Part shown: piece after piece, positions 20,659 to 30,458 of the stretch
Position numbering within the stretch: position 1 is the first letter of the stretch
How the letters are laid out: each line of letters starts with the position of its first letter
DNA from: Planococcus versutus
Lineage (GTDB): Bacteria > Bacillota > Bacilli > Bacillales_A > Planococcaceae
Length of the DNA stretch: 64,000 nucleotides
Assembly (NCBI RefSeq): GCF_001186155.3
Contig: NZ_CP016540.2
Coordinates: 1,962,001-2,026,000, forward strand
Direction of reading: 5' to 3'
Position numbers and translations under genes: made by a program
The notes under the pieces: generated by a model
Databases searched by the model: none
Told to the model about the DNA's origin: nothing
Seen by the model: only the letters and a program-made list of their open reading frames with translations

Positions 20659-21680
20659 AGTTGTTCCTCCTTAATCGCAAGTGCTAATCGAATTTGAAAA
20701 TAACTGGCCTGTGGTAAGCTTTCTTTTATTTCACGTAACCTTTTTGATTTTAAACGATGACTTTCAGCAATAATTTCTTCGTATAAACTCGGAAAGACAA
20801 ACGGCTCATAGTTAAAATTAGGGTTGTTCATCGCCAACTCTACAATATGATCTTCAATGGTGCTTGTTTTCAATTGACGTAAAGAGGCAACTTGTTCTAT
20901 AGTAAACCCTCTATCAAATAGCTTTTCTGTCCGTGCAGCCGTAGCGGTTAAAGAAGACGGTTGAATGATTCCTTCCATTAAACCTATAAGCAAGGAAGGT
21001 TTGGTTTGTTCAATTAGATCCATCCAAGCATGCAAGCCTTCCACCATCATTAGTTGTACATCTAAAATGTGAAGATTTTTAGATGTAGCGATTTGTTGCC
21101 ACGTCAAGCCACCTAATTCAAAACCGGATAAACGTTCCATTAAAATCGTTTTATGAGTTTCGGAAACGTTTGAATTGGTTAAAGTAGTTATAAGCTCGTT
21201 TTTAAAAGCTTGTGATACAGCAATTTCACGAAACTGAATTTGCTGTAAGTACTTTTTCACCCATTTTTGTACTTCTTCATTGTTTACAACTGGATCGAAA
21301 GTCTTTATTTGCTGACTAACATGAGATAAAGTTTGAACAATTAATGACAAACGGCTAAAAAAGAGTGCTTCGTTGCCTCTATACTTCCAACCGTTCAATG
21401 GAGATGGAGGTACGCTAACTTCTAACGCACTTTTTGAAAGCTCGATCACATGATCATTAACCAATAAATACCCTTTTGAAAAAAGGGTTTGAACCGACTG
21501 GTCATAGTCTTTCTTATCCAATTTTGGCAAAACACCAAAATAAGGATAAAGGCCAAAATAGCCAATATCCTGAATTGTTTGTCCAGACTTCTTTCCTCGG
21601 ATCAAATGATAAGGAGAAGAAATGGTCCGTTGCCTATTAACGGTCTTCATAATGGCTAAAATAAGTTCATTAAATAACAA
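20655..21680 (-). CDS. ypbB: YpbB-like helix-turn-helix protein
   Basis: Protein of 341 residues found next to recQ in Bacillales; the C-terminal part (about 250-330) resembles a helicase-associated winged helix with EKLFDRGFTIEQVASLRQL. Function is unknown; the fixed pairing suggests a RecQ partner. I place the start at TTG 21680, seven bases after AGGGGG, rather than at GTG 21725, which overlaps its own ribosome-site-like AAAGGTG. The 45-bp difference also overlaps the fer promoter on the other strand. Confidence 0.8.
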   Translation of the reverse strand: MLFNELILAIMKTVNRQRTISSPYHLIRGKKSGQTIQDIGYFGLYPYFGVLPKLDKKDYDQSVQTLFSKGYLLVNDHVIELSKSALEVSVPPSPLNGWKYRGNEALFFSRLSLIVQTLSHVSQQIKTFDPVVNNEEVQKWVKKYLQQIQFREIAVSQAFKNELITTLTNSNVSETHKTILMERLSGFELGGLTWQQIATSKNLHILDVQLMMVEGLHAWMDLIEQTKPSLLIGLMEGIIQPSSLTATAARTEKLFDRGFTIEQVASLRQLKTSTIEDHIVELAMNNPNFNYEPFVFPSLYEEIIAESHRLKSKRLREIKESLPQASYFQIRLALAIKEEQL

Positions 21681-21705
21681 GCTTGCACCCCCTAGCGGTT
21701 TTAGG

Positions 21706-21734
21706 TTGAAAAAGTTCTCAAACACCTTTAGAAT
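21706..21734 (+). promoter_or_regulatory. Sigma-A type promoter of fer
   Basis: TTGAAA (21706-21711) and TAGAAT (21729-21734) with a 17-bp spacer, 54 bp upstream of the fer ATG; both boxes match 5 of 6 consensus bases. Confidence 0.65.
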
Positions 21735-21754
21735 AAATACGATAGCATAACTGA

Positions 21755-22039
<285 letters not shown>

Positions 22040-22047
22040 ACGTCCAT

Positions 22048-22103
22048 AAAAGAGCTAAGAGCCAAAGTCATTTAATGACTTGGCTCTTAGCTCTTTTGAT
22101 TTT
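22048..22103. terminator. Bidirectional terminator between fer and the subtilase gene
   Basis: A stem of over 20 bp (AAAAGAGCTAAGAGCCAA pairing with TTGGCTCTTAGCTCTTTT) around a small inner hairpin, with T runs on both sides. It serves the two convergent genes. Confidence 0.93.
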
Positions 22104-22137
22104 TACAGACCATCAAAAGTCAAGATTTTATTTTGAA

Positions 22138-25100
22138 TTATTTACGAGTCGTTACATTTACTGTGATTTCATCATCTTTATAAGCAATTGTAATAGTGGT
22201 TGACCCTTTTTTCTTAGCCGTGATTAAACCATTTTCTACAGACAAAATGGATTCATCGGCTACTGTATACGTAGCCTCTTTTGTCACATTGGTTTTCTTT
22301 GTTTTGCCATTGGCTAAAATCGCTTCTTGCCAAACCACAAGTTTCCCTTTGTTGCCGTTGATCGTTATGTTTTCATTGTTGACGATTAATGTTGTGTTGT
22401 CATTTGGTTCGGGTTCTGGCGTTGGTTCTTCTTCTTCTTTTTCATAAATTAACGACTCTGCAGTATTTCCCGCAGCATCTTTGACGAACACCGTTACCGT
22501 GTTGGTTTCTTTTGTTACAGGGAAAGTGAAAGTTCCATCTGCAGACAAGTTTAAAGCAACAGGCTCAGATTTTTGACCGTCCACTGTCGTTACATAGCTT
22601 GCATTTAATTTGTCATTCAAGTCGTAGTCTAGTTCGTGTTTCTTGAGTTCTGTGTTGTAGTCGATGTATTTATCCGTAATTTGACCCGTTGCTTGACCAT
22701 TTTCAACACTACCTGCGATCTCAGGAGCAGTGGTTTTCACAATAATTGGTCCAACAAAATCACTTACCGCTTTATTTTGAGAGATTACTTTAAAATCAAT
22801 TGTGTAAAGGCCATCTGGAATTGTCGTACGTGGCGTGGCATCCCATGGTTGGTACATGCCGTCTATAGATAATGTATACGAACCAGCAGCTAGCTTTTGT
22901 CCAGCAATAAAATAGCCTATATAGCCATCTTCGAACTTACCACCTTCAGGATTCATAATGTCCCATAGTTCAATATAATGAGAAGTTACGTCTCTAGTTA
23001 GTGTAAATGCTAATTGAGCATTGTCTTTCACACCATCTCCATTAAAAGACAGGTCTTTTTCTGTAATGCTCATATTCTTAATTTCTGCTAATCCAGTGCC
23101 TCCAAAATCAGCAGCGAATGGAAGTGAAATTTCATAGTCTCCATTCTTCAGATGAATATACCCAAGCAATTCGTCTCCAGGGTTTGTTTGAGCGTTTTGG
23201 TCCGCTACTAATGTAGCGGTTAACGATTGTTCTCCATTCAAGTTAAATGAAGTTTGGTCTACTGTTAATGTGGCACCGGCAAAGCCTTTAGTAATTTCAA
23301 CAGTGACATCATAAATCCCACCTTTTTGCCCCATATCTTTAACTAAAATTTCTTTATCTACTGAAACAGCCGATTCCGAAATATTTTGTGTACCAAAAGT
23401 GACCGTGCCTTTTATGTTATCAACTAATTCTCCACTTTCGTCCACAATTGCTTGGTCTTGAGCATAAGCTAATGCATTAGGATGAACTGCCGCATATGCA
23501 TTCACTCGACCTGCTCCTTGTGCAAAAACATCATACTTTTTAGTGTCTAAAATTGTTGCAGTGTTGGAAAGTGCAACTTTCACATCAAACGCATTCCAAT
23601 CTGGATGTGCTTGTTTTACCAAAGCCGCGATTCCTGCAATATGAGGAGTCGCCATCGATGTTCCTGTTTTGCGCGTGTACGCCTGGCTGTATGATGCATC
23701 CGGGAAATCAGCTTTGTACATAGGAATTGCTGACATAATATTTGTTCCTGGTGCACTTACATCCGGTTTAATATCAAAATTGGGTGTAGAAGGACCACGT
23801 GAACTTGATGCATTCACTTCATCTCCTTCTGTTGTTGTGTTTGTAAATCCATCAAACGAAATGCTTCCTTTAGTGCCAGAGAGTGCCGAACGAAGTGCTT
23901 CTCCGTCTGTTTGAGACATGTCAAAAGTCGGTAAGAACTCGAAAGAATCGCCTAAAAATGTACCTGAAGCTCCAGGGGCGTTTGTGCCACCTGCAAAGTT
24001 ATGAATAATTACAGCTTTTGCACCTGCTTGTTTTGCAGCTGCGATTTTATCCACAAAAGCAATTTCCCCACGAGAAATTAACGCTACTTTATCTTGTACA
24101 TCAACTTCTGCGAAGTCTGTCGGTTTACCAAATCCTGGCACCGCTACTATCTCGTATTCTCCTGAAAGTTGTTCAGAAAGATTTTGACCAAATGTGGTTC
24201 CCATTAGTTGAAGTGATTTGTCTAATGTGTAACTTCCAGCCACTACATTCATCGTACCTTCATATATTTTCTCTGGATTGGTGGTGTTACCTACCGCTAT
24301 TCCTAAACGGGCAGTAGCAGGAGTTCCCATTGTGCCACGTTTTGGCCCTGAGTTCCCTGTCGCTACGACACCAATCGTACCTGATAACATCGCGTTGTTA
24401 ATCGCAAACGAACCTGCATCGGTTTCCGTATTTGCTCCTCCACCTAAAGACAGGTTTATGACGTCCATTTCTTGAATAACTGCTTCTTCAATTGCTGCAA
24501 TGATCCCAGAAGTTGAACCACTTCCATATGCACCTAGTACACGGTAGGCATACAAGTCAACTTTCGGCGCAATTCCTTTAATGCCGTATTCGTTTGCTCC
24601 AATTGCAGCAATTGTGCCTGCAACATGTGTTCCATGTGATGTATAAAATGAACTCCCGTTTGCATTAAATTCGGGTTGAGTTGACACACGTTCAGACGGT
24701 CTTGTTTCTGATGCATCGTCTATCGCACGTGATTTTGTGTAAACAGTTGGGTTAAACGGAATAAAGTTTTTTCCGCCTTTATAAATGCCCGTAAATTCTG
24801 GATGGTCTGGATCAATCCCTGTATCAAGAACTGCAACTTTCACTCCTTGACCTTCCAACCCCTCTTGCCACAAAGGCTCAATACCTAAGAAAGAGATACT
24901 ATTGTCCATTGCTGCATCAACATCTCCAGCAGCAGTGGTTTTCGGTGTTTCCATTGCATGAACCTCTGTATCAGGTTCAACCAATGTTACGCCTTCGATT
25001 GTTAAAATTTTATCCAAATCTTTTGCTTTTACGGTTGCTGCAAATCCATTAAGAACCGTGTCATAAGCAAAACCTTCTTTAACAATTATGTTTAAAGCAC

Positions 25101-25509
25101 GCATTTCTTTTTTAGCTAATGCTTGCTGCGCTTTTACATTCTTTTTGACTTTTGTTTTGGCATCATTAGAAAATGCTTTGCCTTTTGACTTTACAATTGC
25201 ACGTTCAAGTCCCACTGGTTTTTTTGACAAGTGGACAATTACATCGACTGTCTCCTCACCAGACTTTTTTTCAAGTGCTTTGTGAAGTCGTGGCTGACTG
25301 TCGATCACACGAAGTTGATCGGCGATAGCTGCTTTGATTTCCATTTGACTTTGCGTTTGTTGGTTTTCTTTAACAGAAAGATTTTGCTCTGCTGAAACCG
25401 AGAACGGTGACAGGAGCGAAAAAACCAACACGAAAGTCAGAATGGCGCTGAAAAGTTTAATAAAATTGACTTTTGACAATTTCCATTTCCCCTTTGCTTT
25501 TTTGTTCAC
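22138..25509 (-). CDS. Secreted Vpr-like S8 subtilase with C-terminal Ig-like domain
   Basis: A large extracellular serine protease of 1123 residues. In order: signal peptide ending at about SVSA (residue 40), an I9-type propeptide (about 85-185), a subtilase domain with Asp229 (VAVLDTGID), His292 (SHGTHVAGT) and Ser618 (GTSMATPHIAG), a PA insert (about 425-550) between His and Ser, fibronectin-like domains, a Pro/Glu linker (EEEEPTPEPEPND), and a Big_2-like C-terminal domain. No LPXTG or SLH anchor. The GTG at 25509 has no visible ribosome site; a TTG about 11 codons later has GGGG before it and is an alternative. It sits between fer and ribU, where B. subtilis has other genes, so it may be a later insertion. 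Confidence 0.9.
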   Translation of the reverse strand: MNKKAKGKWKLSKVNFIKLFSAILTFVLVFSLLSPFSVSAEQNLSVKENQQTQSQMEIKAAIADQLRVIDSQPRLHKALEKKSGEETVDVIVHLSKKPVGLERAIVKSKGKAFSNDAKTKVKKNVKAQQALAKKEMRALNIIVKEGFAYDTVLNGFAATVKAKDLDKILTIEGVTLVEPDTEVHAMETPKTTAAGDVDAAMDNSISFLGIEPLWQEGLEGQGVKVAVLDTGIDPDHPEFTGIYKGGKNFIPFNPTVYTKSRAIDDASETRPSERVSTQPEFNANGSSFYTSHGTHVAGTIAAIGANEYGIKGIAPKVDLYAYRVLGAYGSGSTSGIIAAIEEAVIQEMDVINLSLGGGANTETDAGSFAINNAMLSGTIGVVATGNSGPKRGTMGTPATARLGIAVGNTTNPEKIYEGTMNVVAGSYTLDKSLQLMGTTFGQNLSEQLSGEYEIVAVPGFGKPTDFAEVDVQDKVALISRGEIAFVDKIAAAKQAGAKAVIIHNFAGGTNAPGASGTFLGDSFEFLPTFDMSQTDGEALRSALSGTKGSISFDGFTNTTTEGDEVNASSSRGPSTPNFDIKPDVSAPGTNIMSAIPMYKADFPDASYSQAYTRKTGTSMATPHIAGIAALVKQAHPDWNAFDVKVALSNTATILDTKKYDVFAQGAGRVNAYAAVHPNALAYAQDQAIVDESGELVDNIKGTVTFGTQNISESAVSVDKEILVKDMGQKGGIYDVTVEITKGFAGATLTVDQTSFNLNGEQSLTATLVADQNAQTNPGDELLGYIHLKNGDYEISLPFAADFGGTGLAEIKNMSITEKDLSFNGDGVKDNAQLAFTLTRDVTSHYIELWDIMNPEGGKFEDGYIGYFIAGQKLAAGSYTLSIDGMYQPWDATPRTTIPDGLYTIDFKVISQNKAVSDFVGPIIVKTTAPEIAGSVENGQATGQITDKYIDYNTELKKHELDYDLNDKLNASYVTTVDGQKSEPVALNLSADGTFTFPVTKETNTVTVFVKDAAGNTAESLIYEKEEEEPTPEPEPNDNTTLIVNNENITINGNKGKLVVWQEAILANGKTKKTNVTKEATYTVADESILSVENGLITAKKKGSTTITIAYKDDEITVNVTTRK

Positions 25510-25894
25510 ACAAATCAGAATTGCATGACAATTCGAATGTTAACATAAGGAGAGAAGAAATTGTATGTTTCTTGAATATAAAGAATAATAGGGGTATGTA
25601 TAAATATTTTGTAAACTGTAATAATACTTAAAATAATTTTCATAATTAGAGCTAATTTTTTAAAATTCGGTATCTACACATTATGAGTTTTTTTAATAGA
25701 CTAAATCTCACAACACTTCTTTAATATTATTAGTTCCATTTCCATTCTTTTTTGTTTAAATAATAAATTTCAATCTTCTTTTTATTTTTTATATTATAAT
25801 CTTGCTTTGTTGTATTTATATTCATTGTTTATCAAGACATTTTCATATGATTATTCATTAAAGCATTTAATTAGTTGTGTAATTTCACAAACGA
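25510..25894. other. AT-rich intergenic region upstream of the subtilase
   Basis: About 385 bp with no credible gene on either strand. Short AT-rich open frames lack ribosome sites. It must hold the subtilase promoter, but I could not pick one with confidence. Confidence 0.6.
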
Positions 25895-25895
25895 C

Positions 25896-25939
25896 AAAAA
25901 CAGGTAGCGAAAAGTTTTGCTTTTCGCTACCTGTTTTTT
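25896..25939. terminator. Terminator of ribU, symmetric
   Basis: Perfect 18-bp stem AACAGGTAGCGAAAAG with its complement around a 5-base loop, with A run before and T run after, so it can act in both directions. It lies about 45 bp past the ribU stop. Confidence 0.9.
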
Positions 25940-25984
25940 CGTATCACCATCCTGTTAAATTAAAATGGCGCATCGTTTTTTATT

Positions 25985-26566
25985 TTATGACAAATAATAG
26001 GTACGCTGCTTTTCAATCCAATTGTGCATGCTGCTAAACATAAGCAAGACAATAGCTGTCAAAAGAACGCCTTTAATTAAGTTAAATGGTAAAATCCCTA
26101 AAACGATCGTCCCGAATAGAGCAGTTCCCGTTTCTGCAGGCATGTTGAGGAAATACGTATACATCGGCAAAAAGACAAAATAATTTAAAACACTCATTCC
26201 AATTGCCATCGACAATGTACCGACTGCTAAGCCGAATGCCATTCCTTTTTTCGTCGCCACTTTTTGATAAATAAAATAAACGGGCAAAATAAACAGCAAA
26301 CTCGTCACTAAATTTGCCATATGACCAACAGGTACTCCAGTAGGACTTCCTGCAAAAAGCCAATCTAGCACGTTTTTAAAGAAAGCAACTAATATTCCTG
26401 CTACTGGCCCCATCGTAATTGCTGCGATTAATGCAGGCACATCACTAAAATCCACTTTTAAAAAAGCAGGTAGCGCTGGCAATGGGAAGTTAAAAAGCAT
26501 TAATATAAAAGAAATACTGCTCAACATTCCAATGACAATCATCGTTTGTAACTTTTTATTCTTCAT
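25985..26566 (-). CDS. ribU: Riboflavin ECF transporter S-component RibU
   Basis: Membrane protein of 193 residues with about six hydrophobic segments that binds riboflavin and works with the shared ECF EcfA/EcfT module. The segment FLKVDFSDVPALIAAITMGP and the following GPVAGILVAFFKN are typical for RibU (YpaA/FmnP). The ATG at 26566 follows AGGAGAGAGGAAC. An FMN riboswitch lies upstream, which confirms the substrate. Confidence 0.95.
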   Translation of the reverse strand: MKNKKLQTMIVIGMLSSISFILMLFNFPLPALPAFLKVDFSDVPALIAAITMGPVAGILVAFFKNVLDWLFAGSPTGVPVGHMANLVTSLLFILPVYFIYQKVATKKGMAFGLAVGTLSMAIGMSVLNYFVFLPMYTYFLNMPAETGTALFGTIVLGILPFNLIKGVLLTAIVLLMFSSMHNWIEKQRTYYLS

Positions 26567-26624
26567 GTTCCTCTCTCCTTGTAGTGATTCACCAGAAGAA
26601 AAGTTTAGACCTCGCATTTACATA

Positions 26625-26655
26625 TAAAAACCCTTAAGCATTAATTACTTAAAGG
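26625..26655 (-). terminator. Riboswitch-controlled terminator upstream of ribU
   Basis: On the minus strand an 8-bp stem (CCTTTAAG with CTTAAGGG, one G-T pair) around a 9-base loop is followed by TTTTT. It lies between the FMN aptamer and the ribU start, so it is the likely expression platform by transcription attenuation. Confidence 0.7.
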
Positions 26656-26717
26656 AGAAAAGGCACACTTAACAAGCGTTCCGTCTACATGTAAACGACA
26701 AACGTCCGCACCTTCAC

Positions 26718-26840
26718 CTTCTCCCATCCAGACTATACTGTCGGCTTTGGAGTCTCACCAAATCCTGCGTTTTACGGCTCGCGGGCTTATGAACAGAGTT
26801 CAATTACCGCCGGTAGGGACTTGCACCCTGCCCCGAAGAT
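26718..26840 (-). ncRNA. FMN riboswitch (RFN element)
   Basis: Minus-strand RNA begins ATCTTCGGGGCAGGGTGCAA and runs through CCGGCGGTAATTG, AGCCCGCGAGC, GGATTTGGTGAGACTCC, GCCGACAGTATAGTC and TGGATGGGAGAAGG. These are the conserved blocks of the RFN aptamer in the right order. It controls ribU: FMN binding should favour the downstream terminator at 26625-26655. Confidence 0.97.
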
Positions 26841-26874
26841 GAATCGTTATTTTGTTATAGCCTAATCGTAGTAT

Positions 26875-26919
26875 AAAAAAGCAGTGTTGTAAACAAATTT
26901 GTTTACAACACTGCTTTTC
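26875..26919 (-). terminator. Terminator of rsiX, perfect palindrome
   Basis: A 34-bp perfect palindrome (26881-26914, arms GCAGTGTTGTAAACAAA) directly after the rsiX stop, followed by T-rich sequence on the minus strand. Confidence 0.9.
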
Positions 26920-28107
26920 TCATTGCGCTGTCCATTCCAGTAAATTTGGTGCTATAGGAATTGGCAAAGGTAGGCTAAAGTCAAAGCCATTCCAATTGAC
27001 TGGTTGCAGCCCTTCGATTTTAGCTTCTTTATGAAATGAATTGGCTGTTAATGTCAGACTTTCGATCATTCGTACAGCGTCTAACTGATTGATGGCATTT
27101 AAGTCGACTTCTGTTTCAAATCGAACTGTCACAAGCTTATCAGTTTCAATTACTTGAAAAACTAAGTCTTCGGGAATTGTTCCACTATACAAATCACTCG
27201 GACTTTTAGTGAGTGAACTAATAGCTTCGCTCACTGAAGCAAAAGGCATATCGTATCCTGGCGCAAGATAAATGTCACCATTTTTTGCAGCCACTGAGTA
27301 GTAAGCAAGATTTTCTTGAGTAGGCACTCTACTTTCAACAGGACCAATTTGAGAAAACTCTGCAGCTGATCCGTCTTTATTGACCACTTCAATTTGATCT
27401 GCATCGTTAAAACTTGCTGATAGTGTATTGAAATAGATACCTATACTTGCAGAAGCCTTATCGTATTGATGATCTTGTGGCAACATATGACGAATGCCTG
27501 TAGTAGTTTTTTCTAATGTCCCAATATAAGGATGATAGTTATCAAAACCGAGTGCTTTTTCATTAATATCATCAGCGTATTTTTGGTACAACTCTAAAGA
27601 TGTGGGGACCAAACTTTTAAAATCGCTCGCAATTTCTTCAGCTGGAATCAAGAACGTCACAGGCACTACAATTGCTTGCACAGTCAGTCCAATAGTCATA
27701 ACAGTTTGATCACTAATCTCGCTTTCATAAACCGCCGTTCTCACTGTATCTTCTACTTGTGCTGTAGAAAACTGATCCGATTCACTTTCGTTAGAATCCT
27801 CAACTTCTGATAATTCGTTGTTTTCCTTCATTGTTGCTGATGACTCATCTGCTGCATCACTAGAATCATTTTTTGTTTGAGCAAAGTCAATTCCGTTTTG
27901 ACTAATGATCGAAGAAACTAAAATACCCATAGCTATAAAAGCTAATGCTGCAATCAAAATTGGTAACCACGGTTTCCGAGGTTTCTTCACTGATTTTCGT
28001 TGAACTAATTGATTGTAAACTCTTTTTTTTGACCGGTTGTCTTTTATCTCGGGGAACTCCTTTAACAAATCTTCGATAGCGTCATCGGTCCATTTGTTAT
28101 TCGGCAT
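26920..28107 (-). CDS. rsiX: RsiX-like membrane anti-sigma factor
   Basis: Single-span membrane protein of 395 residues: an N-terminal cytoplasmic sigma-binding part (residues 1-45), a membrane segment at about 47-67, an acidic Ser/Asp/Glu linker, and a large outer domain. The C-terminal end PLPIPIAPNLLEW resembles the end of B. subtilis RsiX. Expected to hold SigX inactive until envelope stress. The ATG at 28107 (six bases after GGGGAG) is preferred over ATG 28113. It overlaps the end of sigX by 11 bp, which implies coupled translation. Confidence 0.86.
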   Translation of the reverse strand: MPNNKWTDDAIEDLLKEFPEIKDNRSKKRVYNQLVQRKSVKKPRKPWLPILIAALAFIAMGILVSSIISQNGIDFAQTKNDSSDAADESSATMKENNELSEVEDSNESESDQFSTAQVEDTVRTAVYESEISDQTVMTIGLTVQAIVVPVTFLIPAEEIASDFKSLVPTSLELYQKYADDINEKALGFDNYHPYIGTLEKTTTGIRHMLPQDHQYDKASASIGIYFNTLSASFNDADQIEVVNKDGSAAEFSQIGPVESRVPTQENLAYYSVAAKNGDIYLAPGYDMPFASVSEAISSLTKSPSDLYSGTIPEDLVFQVIETDKLVTVRFETEVDLNAINQLDAVRMIESLTLTANSFHKEAKIEGLQPVNWNGFDFSLPLPIPIAPNLLEWTAQ

Positions 28108-28630
28108 TGTCATCTCCCCTTTCTCTAGCTACTAATTTTTCGCGTAAAGCTTTTATTGCACGATGTTGCGTAGTTTTTACTTTTCCTTCAGTCCAAACTA
28201 AAATTTCTGCAGTTTCTGCAATCGACAAATCTTGAAAAAACCGCATGATGATGACCATTTTTTGATCGCCAGTACATGTATCTAACGCTTTATACAAAAG
28301 TACTTTATCTTCATTTAACAAGGACACTTCTTCTGGAAGTTTTTCAGACGAAACCAATTGCTGTGTTTCCCAATCAAAGTACTCCATTGAATGTTTTGTC
28401 CGCACAGCTGCTTTTCGAAAATGATCAATTGCCACATTTTTAGCGATGGAAAAAAGCCATGTTTTTTCGGAGCTTCGTCCTTCAAAACGATCAAACGCAC
28501 GAAAAGCACGAATGTATACTTCTTGCATTAAGTCTTCTGCTAAATGTCTATTTTTCACAAGATAAATTAAAAATTGAAAGACATCTTGATGATACTCATC
28601 ATACAATCGATGGAAAACGGAGTCATTCAA
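28097..28630 (-). CDS. sigX: ECF sigma factor SigX
   Basis: Sigma-70 family ECF regulator of 177 residues. Region 2 shows NRHLAEDLMQEVYIRAF and TWLFSIAKNVAIDHFRK; region 4 shows IIMRFFQDLSIAETAEIL then EGKVKTTQHRAIKALRE. The start is TTG at 28630, seven bases after GGAGG. B. subtilis SigX controls cell-envelope modification genes. It lies 46 bp after resE, in the same res-sigX-rsiX order as B. subtilis. Confidence 0.93.
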   Translation of the reverse strand: MNDSVFHRLYDEYHQDVFQFLIYLVKNRHLAEDLMQEVYIRAFRAFDRFEGRSSEKTWLFSIAKNVAIDHFRKAAVRTKHSMEYFDWETQQLVSSEKLPEEVSLLNEDKVLLYKALDTCTGDQKMVIIMRFFQDLSIAETAEILVWTEGKVKTTQHRAIKALREKLVARERGDDNAE

Positions 28631-28676
28631 TATACTCCCTCCGTTCTTAAGATTAGTCGTCTCTGTCTTCGAATAG

Positions 28677-30458
28677 TTACATGTTTTTCAAAGGCAGGTA
28701 AAAGGCAAAAGAAGTTCCTTGTCCTTCAAGGCTTTCTGCGTGTATTTTACCTTCATGAGCTTGAATAATATTACTAGCAATTGCTAAACCAAGACCTGTT
28801 CCACCTTTGCCAAGCGTTCTTGCTTTGTTCGCTTTATAAAAACGTTCAAAAACAAATTCTAAATCTTCTTTGGAAATACCGACTCCGGTGTCATTAATTG
28901 AAATTTTAGCGTATTCTTGCTGCTGTTCAACACGAACCACTACTTTTCCGTTTTCTGGCGTGTGACGAATAGCGTTATCGATGAGATTTGTCATCACTTG
29001 TTCAATTCGGTCTTCATCCATTTCGCTAGTTGCCCAATCATCGAGTTTTGTTTCAAACGATAAGTAGACTTCGTTTTCTTTTGCGATTTGAGTAAACTTA
29101 AGAGTCATACGTTCAATAGCACTATTTAATTGAACTATTTCTTTATACAGTCTCATATAGCCCGATTCCATCCGTGCAAGATTCAATAAATCTGTAACTA
29201 AACGACCCATTCGTTGTGATTCTTCATAGATGATTCTCGTCATTTCACGTCGCTCTTCTTCTGTCGCTCCAACATCATCTAGAATGGCTTCACTATAACC
29301 TTGAAGCATCGCAATTGGAGTTCTTAACTCATGAGAAACATTCGCTATAAAGTCTTCTCTAAGCTTTTCTAAGCGATGTTGTTCGGTCATGTTATGCAAC
29401 ACTGCAACGGCTCCACGAATTGATTCTCCGCTATATAGAGGACTAAAATTGATAGCATAATATGCCCCTTCAATTTCTAATTCTTCTTCAAGTTCTTCTT
29501 CAAACCCGAGCACGTGATCCAACATGTGAAGCATTTCTGGTGGCAATGGTTGTGCTTTTGTTGAACCATTTTTAAACATCCATTGTTGCAATAGCTTTTC
29601 TGCAGGTGGATTACTTAATAATATAGTTTTGTCTTGATTAAATGTAATAACAGCATCTGCCATTGATGTTAGAATACTTGATAATTGCTCTTTCTCTTGA
29701 TTGATTACTTCAACATGGTGTTTGAGCTGTCGACCCATTTGATTAAAAGCAATCGCTAATTGACCGATTTCGTCACTTGAAGTCGCTTTCACTTTAGTGT
29801 CAAAATTGCCTTTAGCAAGCTCGAACGCACCTTCACGCATTTTTCGAAGAGGCGATGTAATTCGTGATGATAAAAAGAAAGCAAAAAATGTCGTTAATAA
29901 TAATGCGATAAATGCAGATAAAAAAACAATATTAGTTGTTCGTTCCGCAGTGCGGTCCATAACTTCTAAGGATTGATAAATAAAGACAACACCGTGTTCT
30001 TCTTCTCCAGTTTTTAGCGGGCTCGCCAAAACAATATACGATTCTAAACGATTTTGTTCTGTTAGTGATGGCAGCAGGATTTCTTTCATAACAGTTTCAT
30101 TGGTTTCAAATACTTTTTGAAATGCTGGCTCATTCAATATTTTTTCTCTTGTTTTTGACCCATTTATTCCATCGTGAAGATAATAGCTGCTATCATAGGG
30201 TTTTTCAGCGATTACTGCATTGGTTTCAGGTCCAATGATATCTTCAATAATATCTAAGGAAATCGATACTTGTTGATGGTCATTGAATATATTGCCAATC
30301 ATGTTTGCTTCACTGTTTAACGCTTCTTCCACTGTTTGACTATGATAGTTTCCAAGAAACTCCAAAAGAAGAACGGTCACAATAAAAAGAACAAAGGAAA
30401 CGAGAAGCAGGATCGTAATCCACAGCTTCCCGACGACACTATTCCATATTCTATTCAT
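28677..30458 (-). CDS. resE: Sensor histidine kinase ResE
   Basis: Membrane kinase of the ResDE pair controlling aerobic and anaerobic respiration genes. Two membrane segments (about 12-34 and 172-193) flank an outer domain; then HAMP (about 195-245), a PAS domain (about 255-350), the HisKA domain with His376 in NVSHELRTP, and an ATPase domain with NLIDNAIRHTPENG, DTGVGISKEDL and GKGGTGLGL. Length 593. It overlaps resD by 8 bp. Confidence 0.95.
   Translation of the reverse strand: MNRIWNSVVGKLWITILLLVSFVLFIVTVLLLEFLGNYHSQTVEEALNSEANMIGNIFNDHQQVSISLDIIEDIIGPETNAVIAEKPYDSSYYLHDGINGSKTREKILNEPAFQKVFETNETVMKEILLPSLTEQNRLESYIVLASPLKTGEEEHGVVFIYQSLEVMDRTAERTTNIVFLSAFIALLLTTFFAFFLSSRITSPLRKMREGAFELAKGNFDTKVKATSSDEIGQLAIAFNQMGRQLKHHVEVINQEKEQLSSILTSMADAVITFNQDKTILLSNPPAEKLLQQWMFKNGSTKAQPLPPEMLHMLDHVLGFEEELEEELEIEGAYYAINFSPLYSGESIRGAVAVLHNMTEQHRLEKLREDFIANVSHELRTPIAMLQGYSEAILDDVGATEEERREMTRIIYEESQRMGRLVTDLLNLARMESGYMRLYKEIVQLNSAIERMTLKFTQIAKENEVYLSFETKLDDWATSEMDEDRIEQVMTNLIDNAIRHTPENGKVVVRVEQQQEYAKISINDTGVGISKEDLEFVFERFYKANKARTLGKGGTGLGLAIASNIIQAHEGKIHAESLEGQGTSFAFYLPLKNM

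Noticed and set aside
25540..25590. Short plus-strand frame after GGAGAG upstream of the subtilase
   Set aside because: It ends after seven codons or fewer.
25875..25890. FNR/CRP-like dyad TTGTGTAATTTCACAA next to the ribU terminator
   Set aside because: The half-sites are separated by four bases instead of the six of the TGTGA-N6-TCACA pattern, and it lies downstream of ribU and not near a promoter of a nar gene.
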